41,093 bases of DNA, from positions 1 through 41,093 of the forward strand of contig NZ_FQZD01000033.1 in NCBI RefSeq assembly GCF_900141835.1, in the 5' to 3' direction. Shown in pieces: positions 36,170 through 41,093 of the stretch (positions are counted from its first letter, which is position 1; each line of letters begins with the position of its first letter). The notes beneath the pieces are model-generated. The model was given only the letters and a program-made list of their open reading frames with translations, searched no databases and had not been told where the DNA came from. Made by a program: the position numbers and the translations under genes. The stretch is from Propionispora hippei DSM 15287. GTDB taxonomy: Bacteria > Bacillota > Negativicutes > Propionisporales > Propionisporaceae.

Positions 36170-37747
36170 ATGGAGAAGAATAAAAAAGTTAGTAAAGTAT
36201 ATACCTATCTGGCCAATTGGCACGATTTCCGGCTTAAATTGTTTGTTGAAGGAATACTGATCGGTCTGATTGGCGGTCTGATTATTGTGGCTTTTCGTTT
36301 TGCGCTGGAACGGGCGGAAGTGCTGCGGCGGCTGATCTATCACGAGTTTCAGGCGGGCCGGGGTGAATTCGTTTTTCTCTGGTTTATTGGATTGATCGGC
36401 ACTGCCTTTATTTTGAATTGGCTTGTTAAAATCGAACCCATGGCCGGGGGGAGTGGCATTCCGCAAGTAAAAGGAGCCATTTTAGGGACTATGAAAATGA
36501 AATGGCTCCGTATTTTGCTGACTAAATTTTTAGGCGGCATACTGGCCATCGGTGCCGGATTGTCTTTGGGGCGGGAAGGCCCCTCGGTGCAACTGGGGGC
36601 TGTTGTGGGGCAAGGACTCAGCCGGCTTTTAGGCCGGACCAGAATGGAAGAGAAATACCTGTTGACCAGCGGTGCCAGCGCCGGTCTGGCGGCAGCCTTT
36701 AACGCACCGTTATCGGGTGTGGTATTTGCGCTGGAGGAATTGCATAAGAATTTTTCGCCGGCCGTATTAATGTCGGCTCTTGCCGCGGCGGTGACCGCTG
36801 ATGTGGTTACGCAGTGCTTCTTCGGCTATGGTCCAATATTTCAGTTTTCCACGTTGTACAGCCTGCCTGTACGATATTACGGTATTGTGCTGATAACCGG
36901 GATTGTTGTAGGTTTGCTGGGAAACTTATTTAACCGCGGCTTACTAAAAACCCTGAATCTCTATGAAAACCAAACCAGATTGTCCGGTGCGGCAAAGGCT
37001 GCTTTGCCATTAATAACGGCCGGAATACTTGGCTTTTTTATGCCTGACATTCTCGGCGGAGGCAATGATCTGGTTAATCAACTGGCAAGCAAACCTTTAG
37101 GGTTCTCGTTGCTATTATTGCTTTTTTTCGGCAAATTCTTTTTTACCATGTTAAGCTATGGATCAGGAGTACCAGGGGGCATATTTTTGCCCATGCTTGT
37201 ATTAGGGGCGTTGGCCGGTAGCTTTGTCAGTCAGACTATGCTTTATCTGGGGCAATTGGAGCCGCAATATACGATGAATATTGTCGTCCTGGCAATGGCG
37301 GCCTATTTTTCGGCTGTCGTCAAGGCACCGGTTACCGGCAGTGTGCTGATCATGGAAATGACCGGCTCGTTTAGCCATCTGCTACCGCTCACTCTTGTTT
37401 CGATGATTGCCTATCTGGTGGCCGACCTGGGAAAATCCAAGCCGGTTTATGAAGCTTTGCTGGAGCGGGCTTTGCGAAAGCAGGGCAAGGAGGTTGCAGA
37501 CTTGAACGGGACAAACCGCCAAATTATTGAATTGGTGGTTTGCATGGGATCTGTGCTGGATAAGAAACAAATCAAACAAATTTCCTGGCCGGAGCATTCC
37601 CTGCTGGTTAGCATTAAACGGGGAGATATGGAACTGATTCCCCGGGGAGATACCCGGCTGGCCGTTGGCGACTATATTTATGTTTTGACCGAGACGGCCC
37701 AGAGGGAGTATTTGGAAGAATTGGCCTCAGAAAAAACAGAAGTTTAA
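36170..37747 (+). CDS. ClC-family Cl-/H+ antiporter with RCK_C tail
   Basis: In this 525-residue protein, residues 20-435 form the ClC membrane domain with GSGIPQVKG (94-102), GREGPSVQLG (gating Glu E136), FNAPLSGVVFALEELHKNF and GVPGGIFLPMLVLGA. E190 aligns with the internal proton Glu (E203) of E. coli ClC, so it should exchange H+ for Cl- rather than act as a channel. Residues about 450-520 form an RCK_C domain (SVLDKKQIKQISWPEHSLLV and ELIPRGDTRLAVGDYIYVLT). Such domains bind c-di-AMP in several Firmicute ion transporters; binding here is inferred. It precedes the opuC genes and has its own terminator. Confidence 0.87.
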   Translation: MEKNKKVSKVYTYLANWHDFRLKLFVEGILIGLIGGLIIVAFRFALERAEVLRRLIYHEFQAGRGEFVFLWFIGLIGTAFILNWLVKIEPMAGGSGIPQVKGAILGTMKMKWLRILLTKFLGGILAIGAGLSLGREGPSVQLGAVVGQGLSRLLGRTRMEEKYLLTSGASAGLAAAFNAPLSGVVFALEELHKNFSPAVLMSALAAAVTADVVTQCFFGYGPIFQFSTLYSLPVRYYGIVLITGIVVGLLGNLFNRGLLKTLNLYENQTRLSGAAKAALPLITAGILGFFMPDILGGGNDLVNQLASKPLGFSLLLLLFFGKFFFTMLSYGSGVPGGIFLPMLVLGALAGSFVSQTMLYLGQLEPQYTMNIVVLAMAAYFSAVVKAPVTGSVLIMEMTGSFSHLLPLTLVSMIAYLVADLGKSKPVYEALLERALRKQGKEVADLNGTNRQIIELVVCMGSVLDKKQIKQISWPEHSLLVSIKRGDMELIPRGDTRLAVGDYIYVLTETAQREYLEELASEKTEV

Positions 37748-37783
37748 TTGAAGGATTTAAAAAAGCGTTTGTTTTCGACGAAT

Positions 37784-37815
37784 AGAGCCCCTAAAGGGGC
37801 TCTGTTTTATTTTTT
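37784..37815 (+). terminator. Terminator of the ClC gene
   Basis: AGAGCCCC-TAAA-GGGGCTCT (37784-37803) followed by GTTTTATTTTTT. Confidence 0.92.
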
Positions 37816-37863
37816 ATAAAAAAGCGGCATATTTGGTTAACGGGAAAAATATACTGTAAGGGG

Positions 37864-37892
37864 TTTACAAACCTACTAACAACTTTTATAAT
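37864..37892 (+). promoter_or_regulatory. Promoter of the opuC operon
   Basis: TTTACA (37864-37869), exactly 17 nt spacer, TATAAT (37887-37892). The -10 box lies in the centre of the inverted repeat at 37874-37910. Confidence 0.85.
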
Positions 37893-37910
37893 TAAATAAA
37901 GTTGTTAGTA
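37874..37910. promoter_or_regulatory. 13-bp perfect inverted repeat covering the opuC -10 box
   Basis: TACTAACAACTTT (37874-37886) and AAAGTTGTTAGTA (37898-37910) are exact reverse complements spaced by 11 bp, which contains TATAAT. This is the position of a repressor operator. The BusR-like protein at 4895 is one candidate; a GbsR/MarR-type protein elsewhere is another. Confidence 0.75.
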
Positions 37911-37932
37911 AACGCCTGAGAGGAGGAGTTGG

Positions 37933-39042
37933 ATGATATGTTTTGAGCATGTTTCCAAAGACTATGGGACCGGGCAAAGGGTATTACAGGACATCGATCT
38001 GCAGATTGAGCAGGGCGAGCTGGTTGTTTTGATCGGTCCCAGCGGCTGTGGCAAAACGACTACCATGAAAATGATTAACCGTCTGGTAACGCCAAGTAGT
38101 GGCCATGTGTATATCAATGGACAGGATATCGGCGAAAAAAATCCTGTAGAATTGCGACGCAACATTGGTTATGTCATCCAGAATATCGGGCTTTTGCCGC
38201 ATATGACCATTGCTGAAAATGTGGCACTTGTGCCCAGACTGAAAAAATGGGAGCCTGAACGTTATATGGCACGAGTCAGTGAATTGATGAGAATAGTACA
38301 TCTTGATCCTGAGGTGTATGGCGGCCGCTATCCCGCCGAACTCAGCGGCGGGCAGCAACAGCGAATTGGCGTAATCCGGGCGATGGCCGCCGATCCTCCG
38401 ATTATTCTGATGGATGAGCCTTTTAGTGCCTTAGATCCGATTAGTCGGGAACAACTTCAGGATGAGCTGGTGCGTTTACAGGAGACCATTCGCAAAACCA
38501 TTGTATTTGTAACCCATGATATTGATGAAGCGCTTAAGATTGGAAACCGGATTTGTATTTTAAACGGCGGGCGGATTGTCCAATTCGATACTCCCGAGCG
38601 TATTCTCCGTCATCCGGCCAATGAGTTTGTCAAAAATTTTATTGGTGAAAACCGGTTAAGCCGGGCGGAACCGTATCCGGAGATTGCCGATGTTATGGTT
38701 AGACCGATTGTTTCGAATCCGGAGCGGGGATTAGCTGCCGCTATTCGTCTCATGCGGATTAAAAAGGTCGACACCCTGCTGATTGTGGATAGTGTGGGCC
38801 GGCTTATCGGTAAATCAAGCGTGTGGGATATCCAAAGCCGCTACCAGGAGGAAAACATAACCTTACAGGATGTCATGCAACAGGCGCAATACGTTGTCCA
38901 TGTTGAACAGCCTTTGTCGGAAGCCATCCAATTGATCAGTAAACACCGGATTGCCTATTTGCCGGTGGTTGACCGGCAGAATATTTTACTTGGGGTTATT
39001 ACCCGTGCCAGCCTGGTGGATATTATGGCTGAACAGTTTTAG
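37933..39042 (+). CDS. opuCA: Osmoprotectant ABC transporter ATP-binding protein with CBS domains
   Basis: This 369-residue protein has Walker A GPSGCGKTT (35-43), a Q-loop, signature LSGGQQQR, Walker B IILMDEPFSALD and a switch His in VTHDIDEA. Residues about 250-369 form two CBS motifs (VMVRPIVSNPERGLAAAIRL and HVEQPLSEAIQLISKHRIAY). OpuCA CBS domains bind c-di-AMP in Listeria and Staphylococcus, which blocks uptake. The substrate class is glycine betaine, carnitine, choline or similar. AGGAGGAG precedes the ATG. It is first in a three-gene operon. Confidence 0.92.
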   Translation: MICFEHVSKDYGTGQRVLQDIDLQIEQGELVVLIGPSGCGKTTTMKMINRLVTPSSGHVYINGQDIGEKNPVELRRNIGYVIQNIGLLPHMTIAENVALVPRLKKWEPERYMARVSELMRIVHLDPEVYGGRYPAELSGGQQQRIGVIRAMAADPPIILMDEPFSALDPISREQLQDELVRLQETIRKTIVFVTHDIDEALKIGNRICILNGGRIVQFDTPERILRHPANEFVKNFIGENRLSRAEPYPEIADVMVRPIVSNPERGLAAAIRLMRIKKVDTLLIVDSVGRLIGKSSVWDIQSRYQEENITLQDVMQQAQYVVHVEQPLSEAIQLISKHRIAYLPVVDRQNILLGVITRASLVDIMAEQF

Positions 39043-39058
39043 AAAGTGAGGGGATGGT

Positions 39059-39700
39059 ATGTTCTACAATTTCTGGGGCATTATGCAAAGCCGCTGGGAA
39101 GATATTGTACTGGCAGCATCACAGCATATTGAATTAACCATCATTTCTCTGCTGCTTGCCAATTTAATTGCTATACCGGCAGGGATTATTCTAACCCGTT
39201 ACCGGCGCTGGGCAGAACTGGTTATCGGCATTACCGCCGTATTTCAGACCATTCCCAGTCTGGCCTTGCTGGGGTTTATGATCCCACTGCTGGGAATAGG
39301 GACGGTGCCGGCCATTGTAGCATTGACTATCTACGGATTGCTGCCAATTATGCGTAATACCTACACAGGCATACTTGGTGTGTCAGCTTCAGTGGTGGAA
39401 GCAGGCATCGGTATGGGAATGACTTCTCTGCAGGTGTTACGGATGGTTGAACTGCCCATGGCCCTGCCGGTCATTATGGCGGGAATACGTACTGCCACGG
39501 TATTATTGATTGGGGTTGCGACGCTGGCGGCTCTGATCGGTGCCGGCGGATTGGGCGATCTTATTTTTAGGGGGATTGCCATGGCAAACTCCGAACTGAT
39601 TCTGGCAGGTGCCTTGCCGGCAGCTTTGCTGGCGCTGGTTTTTGATTATGTATTAAAGAAACTGGAAATATGGGTACAACCCAAAGGAGTACAAAAATAA
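39059..39700 (+). CDS. opuCB: Osmoprotectant ABC transporter permease
   Basis: This 213-residue protein has about five or six membrane helices. The ABC permease EAA-type loop is VVEAGIGMGMTSLQVLRMVE. PSLALLGFMIPLLGIGTVPA is typical of OpuB/OpuC permeases. Classical opuC has a second permease gene (opuCD). It is absent here, so the transporter probably uses a homodimer of this permease. It follows opuCA by 16 bp. Confidence 0.9.
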   Translation: MFYNFWGIMQSRWEDIVLAASQHIELTIISLLLANLIAIPAGIILTRYRRWAELVIGITAVFQTIPSLALLGFMIPLLGIGTVPAIVALTIYGLLPIMRNTYTGILGVSASVVEAGIGMGMTSLQVLRMVELPMALPVIMAGIRTATVLLIGVATLAALIGAGGLGDLIFRGIAMANSELILAGALPAALLALVFDYVLKKLEIWVQPKGVQK

Positions 39701-39721
39701 CGGTTGAAAGGAAGTGGGGAT

Positions 39722-40612
39722 ATGTGGAAAAAGGTAATTCTTCTGGGCTTGGTAACAGTCATGCTGGCCGGATGTTCACTTTTCGGCACTGGAAGAGGTG
39801 ACCGGGTGGTAATTGCCGGGAAAAATTTCACTGAGCAAGATATTCTGGTGTATATGATGAAATATATCATCGAAGATAAAACCAAACTTACAGTAGAAAC
39901 CAAACCCTTCCTGGGAGGAACTAACGTTGTGGCTCAAGCCATCGAGCGGGGGGATATTGATATATATCCCGAATATACGGGAACGGCATTGATTAATATT
40001 CTCGGTCAGCCTCTCATCAACGATCCACAGGGTGCTTACGATAAGGTGAAACAAATATATAAGGATGAAAAAAATCTGATTTGGCTCAAGCCTTTTGGCT
40101 TTAATAATACCTATACGTTGACCATGCGAGCCGACAGAGCCGAGCAGCTAGGCGTACACACCTTCAGTGATTTGGTTGCCAAAGCAGCTGAATTGCAATT
40201 AGGCTGCACCCAGGAGTTTGCCGAAAGGGAAGACGGTTATAAAGGGTTGCAGAAAGCCTATCATATAGACTTTAAGAGCGTGAATGGAATGGATCCGGGA
40301 CTTACGTATGCGGCCGTCCGGGACGGAAAAGTCGATGTGATTGACGGCTTTTCCACCGATGGGAGGATTCCGGCTTTTGGCCTGAAAATATTGAAGGACG
40401 ATAAACATTTCTTCCCGCCTTACTATGCGGCACCTGTTGTCCGAAAGGATTTACTGGATAAACATCCGGAAGTGGCCGAGGCGCTTAACCTGCTGGGTGA
40501 CACCCTGACCGACAAGGATATGGCTGCTTTAAATGCAAAAGTAGATCTGGACAAACAGGATGCCAAAGACGTTGCGAAAACCTGGCTTAAAGAAAAAGGG
40601 CTAATCAAATAA
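39722..40612 (+). CDS. opuCC: Osmoprotectant-binding lipoprotein
   Basis: The protein has 296 residues from ATG 39722 (AAGGAAGTGGGG upstream). The signal peptide ends in lipobox LAGC, with the lipid-bearing Cys at 18. The binding domain (OpuAC type) has VVIAGKNFTEQDILVYMMKY, GTNVVAQAIERGDIDIYPEY and GKVDVIDGFSTDGRIPAFGL. It delivers betaine-like solutes to OpuCB. In a diderm it would sit in the periplasm on a membrane. It is the last gene of the operon. Confidence 0.9.
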   Translation: MWKKVILLGLVTVMLAGCSLFGTGRGDRVVIAGKNFTEQDILVYMMKYIIEDKTKLTVETKPFLGGTNVVAQAIERGDIDIYPEYTGTALINILGQPLINDPQGAYDKVKQIYKDEKNLIWLKPFGFNNTYTLTMRADRAEQLGVHTFSDLVAKAAELQLGCTQEFAEREDGYKGLQKAYHIDFKSVNGMDPGLTYAAVRDGKVDVIDGFSTDGRIPAFGLKILKDDKHFFPPYYAAPVVRKDLLDKHPEVAEALNLLGDTLTDKDMAALNAKVDLDKQDAKDVAKTWLKEKGLIK

Positions 40613-40633
40613 TCAGCATTCTTTACAGGAGAT

Positions 40634-40676
40634 AGGAGGAGCCTGGCCTGGCCGGCTGCTCCTGTTTTTATTTTTT
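40634..40676 (+). terminator. Terminator of the opuC operon
   Basis: AGGAG-GA-GCC (40634-40643) pairs with GGC-TG-CTCCT (40654-40663), with a further GC-rich stem inside, followed by GTTTTTATTTTTT. Confidence 0.88.
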
Positions 40677-40731
40677 CAGTCCGGTTTGAAACTACGGGGA
40701 CAGGCTTCAATCGTTATATAGCGGGCCCCCA

Positions 40732-40765
40732 AGGGGGTATCTCAATTTCTATTGAGATACCCCCT
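40732..40765. terminator. Perfect palindrome abutting the IS left end
   Basis: AGGGGGTATCTCAAT (40732-40746) and ATTGAGATACCCCCT (40751-40765) form a 15-bp perfect stem with a TTCT loop. The IS terminal repeat begins at its last base. There is no T tract on the IS side. Confidence 0.7.
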
Positions 40766-40807
40766 CAGCTTGTTGAAAAAGTATATAGTATGAAAATGGT
40801 TTTTGAG

Positions 40808-40837
40808 GGTCCATGTAGAATTAATTCTGCATGGACC
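40808..40837 (+). terminator. Leader hairpin of the transposase gene
   Basis: GGTCCATGTAGAATT (40808-40822) pairs with AATTCTGCATGGACC (40823-40837), with one mismatch and a minimal loop, followed by TAATTTTG. IS elements often use such hairpins to block read-through transcription into the transposase. Confidence 0.6.
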
Positions 40838-40860
40838 TAATTTTGTTAGGAGGTAGAGTA

Positions 40861-41093
40861 TGCTTAAAGAACGAGCACCTCAGCAGATGAAATTCGAATT
40901 AGTTTGTATTGATCAATTAGTTCCTGAAGATCACCTGCTTAGAAAGATAGATAAATACATAGATTTTTCGTTTATATACGAGAAGACCACCCCCTACTAT
41001 TGTCAAGATAATGGACGACCACCCGTAGATCCGATTGTCCTTTTCAAAATGATCTTTATTGGCTATCTTTATGGCATCCGTTCCGAGCGACAG
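40861..41093 (+). CDS. IS1182-type transposase, N-terminal fragment (cut by the window edge)
   Basis: There are 77 residues to the window end: MLKERAPQQMKFELVCIDQL, VPEDHLLRKIDKYIDFSFIY, NGRPPVDPIVLFKMIFIGYL and YGIRSERQ. This is the conserved N-terminus (DUF772-like) of IS1182/IS5-group transposases. TTAGGAGGTAGAGT precedes the ATG. The protein continues outside the window. Confidence 0.9.

Larger units (their letters stand above)
40765..41093 (+). mobile_element. IS1182-family insertion sequence, left end only
   Basis: The terminal repeat TCAGCTTGTTGAAAAAGT (40765-40782) matches the inverted end at 285-302. A leader hairpin and the transposase start follow. The window ends inside the element. 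It is in the same orientation as the IS at the window start, so 40.5 kb lies between two direct copies or between two ends of the same repeat. Confidence 0.8.

Overview
The window most likely comes from a spore-forming diderm Firmicute (class Negativicutes, Sporomusaceae-like). This rests on a mix that is rare outside that group: an AcrB-type RND efflux pump with its adaptor, which implies an outer membrane; a collagen-like exosporium protein with a BclB-type C-terminal domain; a DUF1540 protein; strong AGGAGG ribosome sites; and Firmicute-style regulators (GntR with RCK_C, LacI-type GalR, OpuC). No RNA genes or CRISPR arrays were found.

The window begins in the 3' part of an IS1182-type transposase and ends in the 5' part of a transposase of the same family in the same orientation. 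This is typical of a contig or segment bounded by two copies of a repeat.

0.3-4.4 kb holds a spore-surface locus: a TPR-containing glycosyltransferase, a Thr-rich collagen-like protein and a divergent methyltransferase. 4.9-7 kb has a GntR/RCK_C regulator resembling the c-di-AMP receptor BusR and a galactitol-1-phosphate-dehydrogenase-like enzyme. 7.3-13.4 kb is an envelope or metal-stress block: a VTT/DedA-type membrane protein, an OmpR-type two-component system, a small exported Met/His-rich protein, a YibE/F membrane protein, and a DUF318 permease with its TIGR03943 partner. A 24-bp near-identical element sits at the same distance from the -10 box of two promoters there and probably marks the response regulator's targets.

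13.6-17 kb holds an exported protein of unknown function, hisC, msrA and an HD-domain protein. 17.4-22.3 kb is a TetR-controlled RND efflux operon with two matching operators and no outer-membrane channel gene. Next come a NodB deacetylase and the DUF1540 gene. 23.7-29.5 kb is a complete Leloir operon (galK-galE-galT-galM-galR) behind paired GalR-like sites and a cre-like site.

29.6-32.4 kb has a cytosolic three-PAS histidine kinase, a 60-residue unknown protein and an HD hydrolase. 32.7-36 kb has a HemAT-type globin-coupled chemoreceptor and a sirohaem nitrite/sulfite reductase. 36.2-40.6 kb has a ClC antiporter with an RCK_C tail and a three-gene OpuC-type osmolyte ABC transporter whose promoter is covered by a 13-bp inverted repeat. 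The BusR-like regulator, ClC-RCK_C and OpuCA with CBS domains are all candidate c-di-AMP effectors, so this window may hold a dispersed c-di-AMP osmoregulation module. The calls come from reading the sequence; no database search was run.
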